Source: Amphiura filiformis
Lineage: Eukaryota; Echinodermata; Ophiuroidea; Amphilepidida; Amphiuridae
Length of the DNA: 64,000 nucleotides
Reading direction: 5' to 3'
NCBI RefSeq assembly: GCF_039555335.1
Contig: NW_027305510.1
Coordinates: 186,001 to 250,000, forward strand
Below are positions 46,884 through 60,113 of the stretch, piece by piece; the stretch's first letter is position 1, and the number at the start of each line of letters is the position of its first letter. The position numbers and the translations under genes are program-made. The notes below the pieces were generated by a model. It had not been told where the DNA came from. It did no database searches and saw nothing but the letters and a program-made list of their open reading frames with translations.

Positions 46884-49800
46884 GGTCCAAATTTGACCTC
46901 GCAGATGAACTTATCAAGTCTTTGCCATTCTAAATATGTATACTTTTATATACTTTAGACCAACAATTTAGAAGTTATGAGGCCCGAAAGTTTCCATAAT
47001 TCCAGGGTTCAGACCAACCTTAAAATGTCCACTTTCCTATATTTAACTATATGTATGAAGCATTTTTAAACTTTTGCACTTAATAACTGGGTTTATTACA
47101 TGATCTATAATAACTGGGTTTATTATAATAACTGGGTTTATTACATGATCTATACATCCGACTTACACATATGTGAAGCAGAATTATTTAAACTAATATT
47201 TAATTGATTCAGGTGGACCACCCACCAGAAGCCAATCCCACACCCATCCCCACCAGGAAGATCACCTGTTTTTCTCACTTGAAGCCCCACTTTTAATCAA
47301 TCACAAACCTGTTTGAAACCCTAAAACAGCATTTTTTCATGAGAAACACTAATTTTCAAAGAGGCTCCATTTTCAAGTTAGAGCACTTTAAAATGTCCAC
47401 TTTCCTATATTTAACTATATGTATGAAGCATTTTTAAACTTTTGTACTGGATTTATGCATCTGACTATTATGTGAAGCACAATTTAAAACTAATAATTCA
47501 TTTATTCAGGTGGACCACCAACCGAAAGACGGAAGAAAACGATGAGGGAAACCACCTTGTAGGCTTATTCTTTTGCATCATTAGAGCTAATTAAGGTTAT
47601 ACTAAACTTTGCAATGATCGATCCAGAATGAGACTGCATGTAGCCCCTTTAAAATTATCTATTTCTGGAAATAAATATCGTAGAGAGAAAACGCAAACTA
47701 CGTCTAAAAGCTGAAAGTGTAAGGGTTATTATTATGCTTGAATTTTCCACTTGGCTCAAAAAGAAATGTACTTTTCAAACATTTCAAATTTTTTTCAATA
47801 TCCGGAGCATCAAGATTTTTGGGAACACGGCCATAATTTCTCAGTGGAAGTGGCGATTTTGTTGGGAACTACGACGCACATTACAAACAAGTCAATAAAA
47901 GAATGTGCATATTCATTCTTGATATTGCTTGTCTCGATTTGTTTTAGTAAGCTTACATGTTTGCCGAATTTGAAGTAAAATGGCCTCCACTTGTATGTCG
48001 TTTTGTAACCAGTAATAACAATTCCGTGCACGATTTCATAGACAAAATTCTGACCTACATTATTTCTATAAACCCTCTTCTATATGCAGGTGCTATTTAA
48101 ATTTTTATTTCGATAGCAGAAAATTGAGATATTTGCTATTTTTCCGACTCGCTGCTGTCAAATTGTCTAGTTTCGCGATAAAAAGATACAGCGAAATCAA
48201 TTTTTTTAGAACCATTTCACCTCGTTTCGGCTTGTGCTTTGAAGTACAAACTTCAAAATTGATATAGTGATTCTATATTTCAAGCTGCGTCATACTGTGT
48301 TTTTCTTACCTCTGATTGTCGCTGCTCAAGGCCAAAATTCGAAATTTTTTGGACAAAAGTGACACTCTCATTTTTTTTTAAACACGCTGTTTACGTATAC
48401 GACGGGCTCTATTTGCCCGATAAAGTGGTGTTGCCGAGTTTGGGTTTTAAAATATTTAGGTATTTTCTAGCTTAAAATCTAGCGCCAATGAACCTGGTGC
48501 ATGGGAGGGGAAAATGTTGGGGGTAGTTAGGGCGCGAAAAAAATGTGCACATTTTCATGCTTGCTGCGCTTGCAACAGGTAGATATTTAGAAATCCATTT
48601 AAGGTATGGGTATGAAAATTGGGGATCCCAAAAAATTGGCATATAGGCCTAGGCCTATATGCAAAGGGGGTGGGGCATTTTCGGCAGGCCAAGGGGGAGG
48701 GGGCCACAACAATTTGGCAGTCCAGGGGGTGCGGACAAGTGATTTTTGGCTGGCCGAGACGGGAGGCAAGCGATTTTTAGCGAGTCGCTTGGAAATTTTG
48801 GCTTATAATTAGTAGGCTAATACCGGTACTGATTGCACAGCCTTTTGATTTCGAGAACGCAATTTTTTGGCAAGCCGGGGCCGGGGGAGGGAATAAATTT
48901 TGGCATGTCGAAAGGGAGGAAGAATGACTTTACCTAGCACACATTAAAGGGGCATTTCGTGATCCACAACCTCATACACCCCCATAGGCCTACGGCCTTT
49001 CTCACAATTAAGTTAAGATTTTTATACCACTCATCCCGCTCTGGCCACATGTTTAGGAATTTTCACGCAGATCAATTCGTTAAGCAATGGAAAATATTGC
49101 CAAATTTGAATTTCGTTTTAAAAGCCTACTCCCCATTAAAAAAAAACACTAATTTTGGGGGGATTAAAAAAAAGTTCTGTAAAATGAAACAAAAGGCTGC
49201 CTCAATCTTAATTATTCATTTAAGGCCAGGCCTTCATTTCTGAAAATAGCGGGAGCTCAGTTAGTCCCTGTACTCAGGAGCTTGACAAGGAGCTCAATTA
49301 TATAATATCAATATTAAACCATAGGAGCAGCTCAATAAATGCCATTGGTAAAATTATTAGGCCTACGATATTTTATTTGACTGTGATCCGTTTTAATAGG
49401 CTATATACACTGTATAGGCCCTATACCTTTAAAATTTCTAAAATTGGTGGAATTGAACAAGCTCTAAATTTCTCATACGTCCAGCATAACCAAGGGCAAC
49501 TGGGGGTGGGTGGGAAAGCCCTCTAGCTATGGCCATACCCGTAGTGGCGGAACCAGAATTTTTTTCGCGGGGCATGGGGGAAGTGAATTTGAGACAGGGG
49601 CACTTGGAAATCATTGCACTAAATTGCCGCAAAAAGTGGAAAATTACATAATTGTGGGGATTTTGCCTAAAAACTGGGTGGGAAAGAAAAAATATTGGGG
49701 AAATACTGCCCCCCTAGCGGCGCCACTGCATATCCATCCATGATGCTAGAATGACGGAAGTTCTGGCGCTGAAATTCAATTTCAATATCACGAGTTTTTA

Positions 49801-50143
49801 TCAGGATTTTACCAAGGGAAGGCGATAGGTGTAGGATTTTGCTGATATACCAGGCAACCCGAGAAAGGAACTGAGGTGTGGCTAAATAAGGAGTGTTCAT
49901 TATAAATATTTGCCATTATCATACTTTCGACGCCGAGAGCATAATTATTTGAAGCGTAGGCCCTACATCGTGTCAGTCACATGGTCACATATTTTCTGTT
50001 GAAAGAGAAACGCACATGTCTCTGATTAGCTCGGGGATTCAGCTACTGCGCGCTGCGTGCTGGCCTGTTGTTGTCCCGGGTTGTTGTCGAGTGGAAATGG
50101 AAAATTTATGAATGAACTTCCGCAACTTTGCAACATCATCACG

Positions 50144-50461
50144 CAGCGGCGTAGCTGGGATTTTTTCCAGGAGGGGCAAGACTGTAGGCCCTATGGGGCG
50201 GGGCCCAAATCCACCAAATTTCCCACTGGGGCGGGGGGCCCCAAATAGACAATTTTGCCAGGCTTATTGATAATAATCGTATATGGTAGGCCTATTGAGC
50301 TGTATTGCATATCGTTTGGTTTGGATTCCCCATCTCTCTGCCCCTCCTCTCACCCTCTCTTTTTTTCCTCTTCCCCCCTCTTTCCCTCTTTTTTCCTTGC
50401 ACTAGGGGCGGGGGGCCCAAATAGGCAATTTTGCAATTGCCCCCCGGCAGCTACGCTACTG
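50144..50461. mobile_element. hAT MITE (unit copy 3)
   Basis: Same element and flanks as 27808-28129. Confidence 0.85.
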
Positions 50462-52807
50462 TCATCACGGTAGACATACGCGGTAGCCTACAACTACAAG
50501 AAAGGTTTACAGACAAATATAGGTCTAGTAGGCCTATCAAAATGTTATATTTTTATATTTTCTGGTGGACTCGCGGAGAATATCATGTCATGGAGGTCCC
50601 GGCGCTGGGTTGGGGGGGGTCTCAAGGCATTTTGGTATGCCTACCCATGCTTGATTCCGGGAGGTTTTTTAGCAGGCCCGACCATTTTTTTTATAAAAAC
50701 ACCTCGGCGGGTCTCTTCAAAACATTTGTACCGCGGGGATCAAAGTCACCCACATTTGGCCTAATTTGACGCTTTTTTATTGGGCACTTTTGCCAAAATG
50801 CGCCCAAAAGTTGGTCTTCGCTGTAAACCCACCCATCATAGTCGTTGAAAAGGTAGGCCTACCCCAAAACTGTGGCACATCCACGAACCCGAGGGAGAGA
50901 CCTCCGCGGGTAACAACACACCTCTAGCGGGACCAGATTTATAATTTAAAATAGGCCTACATTTTGGAAGCCAGTCATCACGACAAAACGGGCCATGGTA
51001 GTGTTAATGGTATTAACACTTTGATTTTAGGCTTAAATGATGAGTGGAGGCCTATAAATTGCAAATTTGCACACACCCCGGGGGAACCTTCTCAAGTTGG
51101 TTTGGGTAAGGATGTCAGGCTGTGACTCCGAAAAACTACGGTACGATTTTAAACCAAATTTGAATAAAACAGACCCAAAATTGTATCAACTTTTGGACTG
51201 AAAGTTTTCGCAAATTTTTACTTTTTCGAGAAAATCATTGAAAAATACCCTTCTTAAACCTAATTTTCAAGACACCGAGGGTCAATAAAATCATGGCTAA
51301 AAATACAACAGAGTCTAAACTAAATGGCTGAAAATGCACCCCAAATCTGCCGCACATCACGACACCGTATTTCACCTTATAGATTTTGAAAATTGTCTCA
51401 ATAAAATAGGCCCGAACTTATCCCAAATTATCCCCCGAAAAAATATTTTTTGCAGGTGAGGTTGAGTCTTATTATTTTTATTCTCAGAGAGGATAGGGGT
51501 TGATATTTTAGCAGGGTACAGTTTGTCTTGTTTTTGTTTTGTTTTTGACGTTGAAGTTCCAGATTCTTTTTTCATATATTATTATTCATTTATTATTTAT
51601 ACCCTGTACGTGGGGAAAAAGACACACGACAGCTACAGAGAAGCCACGAAAAAACTCCTGTGAAGTGCATGAAAATGACCCGAAAATGTGCCAACCGAAA
51701 CACCCGAACAGGAAGATAAAATAAAAAACAAAACCAAAACCCACCCCGAAATTTCCCGAAATAAGTTCCAAATTCTTTGTCCCCCAGACCCCCACTAAAA
51801 TATATTATGAACACTCCCTTATGAAGTCTGCCCTCTTCCGGCTATTCTGGTAGTAGGCGTTGACAATTACCTTACGCGATTACCATGTTTTTGAAGCATG
51901 TTTGAACCCGATTTGTTCTCTATTCACATTTTTAACGTTGCAAGTAACATTTCAAGACCTCTATTTGTGACAGGTATTTAATTATCTTGCTAGAGATGTG
52001 CCTAAAGTTGAAATTCAATATTTCGGATCGCAAAGATCGAGAGATATAAAGTTGCTGAATATCAGTTTAACACCATGGATCATATGGGCGTCGTATATGA
52101 ACGATTATGATAGCTAAGCAAAATGGCTGGGATACAGGTTGTATAAATACTACATGAATATTCATGAACTATACAGATTACATTCTTCTCTAATAATAAA
52201 GATGTCAATCACTCTCCTAGACGACAGTTGCTTGGCGCTTGTAAACAAATCGAATAATAGTGCTTGACAAGAGCTAAAAAATAGGCTAAAAACACATTTT
52301 CACACATTTTTTTTTTTTTTTTTTTATTTCACATGATAAGTAGACATATTTTCTTACGTATAAGGTAATAATATATTTTTTCTGGAGGTAAAGCCCTTCA
52401 ACACTTTGTTTAACCTTAGGCCGTATAAAATTAATGTTTTGGTTCTCGTCCAGAGGATTTTCATGAATTGATGAGGGAGGGAGGTGTTTTTTTTTTTTTT
52501 TTTTTTTTCAATGTAAAATTAGCATTGTCAGTAGTTTTCGGTCTTCTCCAACAGTGCTCGAGGAAACGATGAGGCCCTTTTTTTTTTTTTTTTTTTTTTA
52601 TTTTTTTGGGATAAACCCCTAGAGTACCAGAAAAAGACTTGGAAGTGATGCTTGTTCTCTAATAAACTTATTTATATGTATGAAGATTTCATAAATCATT
52701 CCAAAGTCTAAAAAATTGAAAAATCTAAAAAAAAAAAAAAAAAATCTGACAAATCCCAGAAATTGAGGAGGGAGGGACGAGAACCAAAATATTAATTTTA
52801 CACGGCC

Positions 52808-53967
52808 TTAAGGAGGCTGTGTACTCTCAGACATGCATGTAGTAAAAGTGCCCTAACTTTGTAATTATTCACGCAAGACATATAAAAGTATACATTTTTA
52901 TAAAGGCAAGACATCAATGAATCTCAATATAAATACAGATTTGGTGTAAAAACAATAATTATGAAGAAAATTACAAAATAGTGAATTTTTGGCAATTTTT
53001 GTTCGGTACATCATAACAAAAAAACACTCTTTCCAAAAAATTTTTGTTTTGTTTTTTTCTTAATCTTGAGGCGCCATTCCGAAAACGGTTTTTTTAGTTT
53101 TTTGATATTGACCTTATTTTTTGAGATATTGACCATATATGGCATCAAAATGAACTTTTTAAAATTCATAAACGCCGATTTGCACAAAATGATGCCTAAA
53201 ATCGAAAATAGACCAAAATATAAAAAAATGAGAAAACCGTTTCTTAAGTCGATCATGCTTTTTATGATGAGCATAATTGCTTACCAGTAGATGCTGTATT
53301 TATTGAGTTATCGTGTACCTAAATCGTCATTAATTTTACCGAGAAAATGAACATTGAAATAAAGGCCGTTGAAGTTTAAAGTGGTCACATTTTGCACTTA
53401 GATCGAAGCTCACAGGAGAATGCGACAGTTCTAGTTTTTCTACCTTACATTACGTGAACATCGGGTAAATCCACAGCCCCTTGAGAAGTTTGGGCGAAAT
53501 CTATTCATATCTTGATGTTTAAAGCGGGGAAAGAACTTGAAAAAAAAATCACATTTTATCAGCTAAAACGGAGCCATTTGACCGCTAGGTTTTTGTGGAA
53601 TCAGTGCTTCCGTGGTGTTTCCATAAGATGCGCCGCGCATGCAGATAAGCGTCGCGTATCCGTAGCGTATCTGTGCGTTAACAAATTGCGCGCCTACAAA
53701 ATGCGATGCGTTGTTGCACGCCCAGACAAACAATGGTATGTCTATGGTTGCACGCGTGTACCACGATGGTACAACAAAGATTTTCTTTCCTTTTAAATTG
53801 CGGAAACGAGTGAAATAGTGAAATAAAATCCATAAAATAGAGCAGTTGGAGTTAACAAATCCGGATTTTCTTTGTTTGTATTTATAAAAAACATAACAAA
53901 GTAAATACATTTCAAAAAAGCTCAATTTCGTGAAAGAATCAATGTCTAGAGTACACAGCCGCGTTAA
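52808..53967. mobile_element. TTAA-flanked 1.16-kb element (unit copy 3)
   Basis: Same as 30478-31633. Confidence 0.65.
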
Positions 53968-54231
53968 CTAAATACCTTCAGAAGACAAAGCATGTGTTGA
54001 AGTTACTGAAAAATATTAATGTGCATGAACCGTATGAAAGTCAGAAGAAAATTATTTCGGAAACCATCTTGTATGCCTATTAATTTATTTTTGATGTGGA
54101 TGCATCATCATCCGAAAGACGGAAGATTAATTTTTTTAATGTACATGTATCATCCGAAAGATGGGAAGAAAACGATGTTGGAAACCACTTTGTAGGCTTA
54201 TTCTTTTGCATCAATAGAGCTAAATAGTTAA

Positions 54232-55661
54232 CTAAATATCTTCAGAAGACATAGCATGTGCGCGAACCAATTTTGGTTCGCCTAGTTCCAACCCGGAGCC
54301 CCGGGCCCGGAGCGAACCGGTTCGCGGGTTCACCTCGGATTTGAAACCCTGCGTTCTCTTGTGTTCAATCTCAATTATCTCAATCTCAGCAGATTCAATG
54401 ATTGGAAAGTTACCTTCATTATAGAGTTCGACCAAATAGGCGCCAGAAAGCTTGACATATTTTATTCTGGGCAAGGTCACTAGCATACTAAAGACCACAC
54501 GTATCCATTGATATTCAAACTCTGCAAAGTTACGTCTCTCCGAGTCATATAAACATATCAAACCTTCTTCAACAGGCCCGACTTCCAGTATTTCTAATGT
54601 GGGATGATGAGATAGTGACATCAAACATTGACTATAATCCACTTTACCTTTTATTTGTAATGATTCTAATTTCCGACATTGATTTCCAATAAGAGATACT
54701 AAATGTGGTTTAACGGAATATGTTTTAATTCAAGCTTCTGCAGATTCACCAAGCCAGATATCATTTTCTCAAATGCTTCTTCTGAAAATACTACATATAT
54801 ATAGAAATGACAATTCTCGCAGGTTTTTCCACTTTCCAATGCAGCCAACAAAAATAGACAAATCTGGTTGGTATCCGCCTTGTATGTTATCTCTATCAAT
54901 TGTCACATGATATGGATTAATAATTCTAATACGTGTCAGCGTTCTTAAAGCCCCAATCGAATTAGTCAGAATATCGTCAAATTCTGATGGAAATTTCGCG
55001 GATGGATAGCTGTCGCAATAAGACAAGTCAATCTCTTGCAAACTAGATATTTTAACTAAATTCTGCATACCTGTCAAAGTATTTGGGAACAATCACTAGC
55101 AACACGTGATAATATTCGTTCATTGTATGATAATATTTGTTCTTTCTCTCGACATAGTTGATGTCGCCATTGATCAGAATGCATTAGATGAATAGGCAGC
55201 CTGTCAGTGGACAGAGGACACAAGATCTTTGGCAAACCCAATCGTTTCAGTTTAAGTGGGAGGTATAGCTTATGCTTTATGTCATCATCAATATCAAAGC
55301 AAAACCTTCTTCGCACTGGCTGAAGTCAAACGTAACTATATTTGGACAGGTTCTTCGAAGGAAGTCCATAATTTCACCTCTCATTACAGTCATGTAAATC
55401 TCCCGCAACGCAGCGCCAGCAAATCGACCTAGGAATGTAATGCCATCGCTTGGATTGCTCGGGAATTCCCATCTCTTGACACGAAAAGAGTGGTCAAAAC
55501 GATCGCGAAATGTAACCTCATTTTGGCCTGGTTCTATTACACATCGCTTCCAATCTGTCCTATTGATCACTCTGATCACGGGACCTTGATCACGGAAATC
55601 GATGACTTTCCAGGCGTGTGTGTCTCTGACGATACGGTAGGCCTACCATTTCTTACACACC
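54232..55661 (-). pseudogene. F-box/LRR gene, longest copy, broken
   Basis: On the minus strand an acceptor (TTTTTCCTAG) precedes an exon from 55661 reading VCKKW, a TAG stop, then AYRIVRDTHAWKVIDFRD: the C-terminal half of an F-box. LRR-like segments follow (CPNIVTFDFSQCEE; LVKISSLQEIDLSYCD; LTRIRIINP; LQKLELK; LEILEVG). F-box/LRR proteins recruit substrates to SCF ubiquitin ligases. Frame shifts are needed near 55305, 55085, 54800 and 54730, besides the in-frame TAG inside GTAGGCCTAC at 55637-55646. The exon with the F-box N-terminus is not found to the right. Sharing of the 3' breaks by all three copies argues for a real pseudogene, though unrecognised short introns are possible. Confidence 0.72.
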
Positions 55662-55900
55662 CTAGGAAAAATGAATAAATACAAAATTGAGTTGTTAACA
55701 CTAGTGCTCATGCAGCACTAATCCATTCTGAAAAATAACACCTACCCTAATCTAGAACAAAGTTGCAGTGCTCCTGGAGCACTGTACCTTTGACGAAAAC
55801 TCAATTACTCATGATGTAACATGTATACGCAAAAATGTCTGTCAGATCTTTTCTTATTAGATTTAAGCCATGTATTTAAATGTATGTACATGATCTTTTC

Positions 55901-55945
55901 CTCCTTCCTTCCTTCCTTCTTTCCTTCCTTCTTTCCTTCCTTACT
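55901..55945. repeat. TTCC/TTCT microsatellite
   Basis: Runs of CCTT with occasional CTTT variants. Confidence 0.85.
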
Positions 55946-56190
55946 TATACAGCTTTATACGTGCTTACCTCCATTGTTTGATGATTTAAACCGCCATAGA
56001 TTTCTAGCCATGATTTGTGAAATTATTCTGATGGATATGGACTTCAAACTTCTGGTTAATACAGTGTCCTTTTGTATACAGCAGAAAATCCGAGCGTACT
56101 CATATAAATTATGCCGTCATTACAATGTTTGTATTTATTTTGTTATCACTGGATAAAGGTGACTCATAGCTGCAGCGAGCATAATCTCAA

Positions 56191-57820
56191 TGCACCATGC
56201 AAACTGCAATCAGGGGTATACAGTAACACACACTGTAGGCCTACCATGCAAACTGCTATCAGGGATAGATAGCAACACACACTGTACCATGCAAACTGCT
56301 ATCAGGGATAGATAGCAACACACACTGCACCATGCAAATTGCTATCAGGGGTATATAGCAACACACACTGTACCATGCAAACTGCTATCAGGGATAGATA
56401 GCAACACAAACTGCAGCATGCAAACTGCTATCAGGGATTGATAGCAACACAAACTGTACCATGCAAACTGTTATCAGGGGTAGATAGCAACACACACTGT
56501 ACCATGCAAACTGCTATCAGGGGTAGATAGCAACACACACTGTACCATGCAAACTGCTATCAGGGGTAGATAGCAACACACACTGTACCATGCAAACTGC
56601 TATCAGGGATAGATAGCAACACACACTGCACCATGCAAATTGCTATCAGGGGTATATAGCAACACACACTGTACCATGCAAACTGCTATCAGGGATAGAT
56701 AGCAACACAAACTGCAGCATGCAGACTACTAGCAGGGGTAGATAGCAACACATGCTGTACCATGCAAACTGCTATCAGGGGTAGATAGCAACACAAACTG
56801 CAGCATGCAAACTGCTATAAGGGGTAGATAGCAACACACACTGTACCATGCAAACTGCTATCAGGGGTAAATAGCAACACACACTGTACCATGCAAACTG
56901 CTATCAGGGATAGATAACAACACACACTGTACCATGCAAACTGCTATCAGGGTAGACAGCAACACACAATGTACCATGCAAACTGCTATCAGAGGTAGAT
57001 AGCAACACACACTGTACCATGCAAACTGCTATCAGGGGTAGATAGCAACACACACTGTACGTACGATGCAAACTGCTATCAGGGTAGTAGCAACACACAC
57101 TGTACCATGCAAACTGCTATCAGGGGTAAATAGCAACACACACTGTACCATGCAAACTGCTATAAGGGTTAGATAACAACACACACTGTACCATGCAAAC
57201 TGCTATCAGGGTAGACAGCAACACACACTGTACCATGCAAACTGCTATCAGGGGTAGATAGCAACACACAATGTACCATGCAAACTGCTATCAGGGGTAG
57301 ATAGCAACACACACTGTACGTACGATGCAAACTGCTATCAGGGGTAGATAGCAACACACACTGTACCATGCAAACTGCTATCAGGGGTAGATAGCAACAC
57401 ACACTGTACCATGCAAACTGCTATCAGGGGTAGATAGCAACACACACTGTACCATGCAAACTGCTATCAGGGGTAGATAGCAACACACAATGTACCATGC
57501 AAACTGCTATGATGCAAACTGCTATCAGGGGATAGATAGCAACACAAACTGCACCATGCAAACCGCTATAAGGGGTAGATAGCAACACACACTATACCAT
57601 GCAAACTGCTATCAGGTGTATATAGCAACACACACTATACCATGCAAACTGCTATCAGGGGTAGATAGCAACACACACTGTACCATGCAAACTGCTATCA
57701 GGGGTAGGCCTAGATAGCAACACACACTGTACGTACGATGCAAACTGCTATCAGGGGTAGATAGCAACACACACTGTACCATGCAAACTGCTATCAGGGG
57801 CAGATAGCAACACACACTGT
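56191..57820. repeat. 43-bp satellite array (about 38 copies)
   Basis: Unit ACCATGCAAACTGCTATCAG followed by GGGTAGATAGCAACACACACTGT. Variants include GGGATAGATAG, AAACTGCAGCATGC, and a GTACGTACGATG form near 57057, 57317 and 57730. Two units carry an inserted GGCCTA hexamer. Period 43 is not a multiple of three and there are no CRISPR-like unique spacers. Confidence 0.93.
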
Positions 57821-57842
57821 AAATATAAATTATGCCGTCATT

Positions 57843-57960
57843 ACAATGTTATCAGCAGTAGATAAAGGCATTGATGAACTACCTGATATCAGCAGTAGAT
57901 AAAGGCATTGATGAACTACCTGATATCAGCAGTAGATAAAGGCATTGATGAACTTTCTAA
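57843..57960. repeat. 37-bp tandem repeat, three copies
   Basis: ATATCAGCAGTAGATAAAGG followed by CATTGATGAACTACCTG, three times, directly after the 43-bp array. It shares TATCAG and GTAGATA words with the 43-bp unit. Confidence 0.85.
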
Positions 57961-57976
57961 TATAAGTACATTGTAG

Positions 57977-58925
57977 TACAGGGTGTTCCCCCCAGAAAAG
58001 TTGATCAAGTATATGTTGGTATGTAAAGAAGCCTTTCCCCGTTAGCTTTAATAAACCGGAAAAATTATTTCAATCGAATATCGGCTCATAACCTTTGAAG
58101 ATATATGCCCTTTCAAAGAAATGTATTCGTTTTTCACTCTGTCCACGGAGGAGGTTTGGCTACTTCAAAGATTGAAAAGTGCATGTACCATGCATGAATA
58201 TAAAACATTCCTCGATGATAACTTTATAAAATAACAACTTTATTTTAGGGAATGGGCTTTACCGGTGGGCTTATGGGTTATGGATTTTGTTAAGTGTCAT
58301 TAATTTAGGCGAAATTGATGTGGGATGGGACTTCTTTTGCTATACTTGCAATTACTTATGTTTTTGTCGGTTATTTTATGCCTTTTTGTTTTATTATGTT
58401 ATAGGCCTACTTTCTTACTTTATTGTTTCTTGCTTTCTTTTTATTGACAACATAAGTCATTTCTCTTTTTGGAATAAAATATAGCCCTGAAAAGAGCTGT
58501 TTAGTGTGTCTTTGGTTCTTTTGAAGTGAGTTTACTGTGCTGCTCTGCCCTCTTCCTGGTTGCCTCCCTGGCGAATACTCAGCCCCAGTCCTCATTGCAT
58601 CAATTGCGTTGCGTGCCAACCTTGTGGGCCGGATACTTGCGAATGCAGCAGTAGGCCTAATACGGGGTTGCGACGATGTTTGAAGCTAACTGGTGATCCT
58701 CGCTTATGCTTTCCCAAGCCTAGTGCAAATTATCTATCCATGTCATTAACCGTGTGTTTCGTTTAAATCTTGGATGTAGCCAAATCTCCTCCGAGGACAG
58801 AGTGAAAAACGGGTAGGCCTACATCTCTTTAAATAGCATATCTTCAGAAGTTGTGAGCCGATTAAAATATTTCTTAAAACTAAGAGGGTGCAAAGAGGGT
58901 TCTGTTTTTTTTGGGACACCCTGTA
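57977..58925. mobile_element. 949-bp element with long inverted repeats
   Basis: TACAGGGTGTTCC at the left and GGGACACCCTGTA at the right; arms pair over roughly 150-200 bp (for example CACTCTGTCC-CGGAGGAG). TA at both ends suits a TA-targeting superfamily. The interior has no transposase. Confidence 0.7.
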
Positions 58926-60105
58926 CCACAGTCATGCAATATTAACATTCTAAAATTTTTAGTTAACCATGCTCCCAACAAAATAAAATGGAAAAAGGGG
59001 GGGGGGGGAAGTTCCAAGGCCTTTATCAAACTAGACTATGCCATAGTCGATTTTTTATAAATAAAAATATGTTATTAATCATGATGAACGCATTCAGTTG
59101 AACTCGAAATTATACTGATATTTATTACCTCAAAATAAAAAAAAAAGTTTATATAGGCCTAGGCCTAATTATAGGCCTATTTGTGACAGTAAAAGTAAAG
59201 TATACGTAGGCTTCTATTATTGAATGCAACATATCATAATGGCATACCGGTAGGCTAACTATAATGGCACTTCAATACTGAACAATTCTAATTTTAGAAT
59301 CTGCCAGTTTATTATCCACTTGGGAAGCTAACAAACAGAGGGAGTCGAGTAGGGTGACTGAAAAGATCAGATGTACGTGAAAATCTATCAATTGTGCACA
59401 CATTAATTAAATCAGAGTTTTAAGCTTAAATACAATATCCAGAGTATGCACAATGGGCAAGTGGACTACGGGGTAGTCTATTATCAAAGGCAATTTACAG
59501 CTTTAAATCGTTGTGAAAAAAACCCCAAATCAATCAAACTATTTTTTTTAGGCCTATGGAACTTTTTCCGTGTAAAACCAAAATGTCTACCTTTCTCCCT
59601 TTAAAGGGAATTCTTGTTAACTTTAATATTCCGTCTGGACAACGAGCCAATCAAAAGCCCGATACTATTGAAATCAGCACGGGTGTGCAGCAGTAAATAT
59701 TACGATACCGGTGATTGGTCAGATTAACAATTACCATGACATCGAATTTGTTTATTGTTTACATTTTGCGATGCGAATGTCTCGCATGTGCATGTGTACA
59801 AAAAAAAAGGGACGGACGGAGTCAATCAGTGACGTGTTTTCAATTTCAAAACACAGACACAAGCACCGCATTGACAGACAAATTGACAGAAATCTTTAGC
59901 AGACAATCATGTCATCACACTTCAGTGCAAATCAGGTGGGTGCATTTAGATATCATCAGTGATCATGTAATTTTTTTCATAAAAAGAAATTAGGTAAGCT
60001 TATAATTCATGTAATTTTAAGCTGAACATGTCACCAGTCCCGCACCATTGTCATTGATATGGCGCATACATGACATACCGCCATACACATGTACAGAGTG
60101 ACAGA
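58926..60105. other. Intergenic, no gene recognised
   Basis: A 10-base G run at 58999, stacked TAGGCCTA words near 59155-59180, otherwise AT-rich unique-looking sequence. Short open frames near 59711-59993 resemble nothing known. Confidence 0.5.
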
Positions 60106-60113
60106 GTACAGAG

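Larger units (their letters stand above)
43835..54980. repeat. 11.15-kb tandem segmental unit, copy 3
   Basis: Same content; ends at TCGTCAA without the TAAGAATA joint and continues into the unduplicated 5' part of the F-box/LRR gene, so this is the ancestral right edge. Private changes include a short deletion near 44647 and expanded T runs near 52310 and 52580. Confidence 0.93.

Noticed and set aside
21501..54980. The triplication as a composite mobile element
   Set aside because: The unit has no terminal repeats of its own and no target duplication; its right edge cuts through a gene and its joints look like end joining.
56191..57820. CRISPR-like appearance of the regular 43-bp array
   Set aside because: No unique spacers; whole units are repeated, and the sequence context is animal nuclear DNA.
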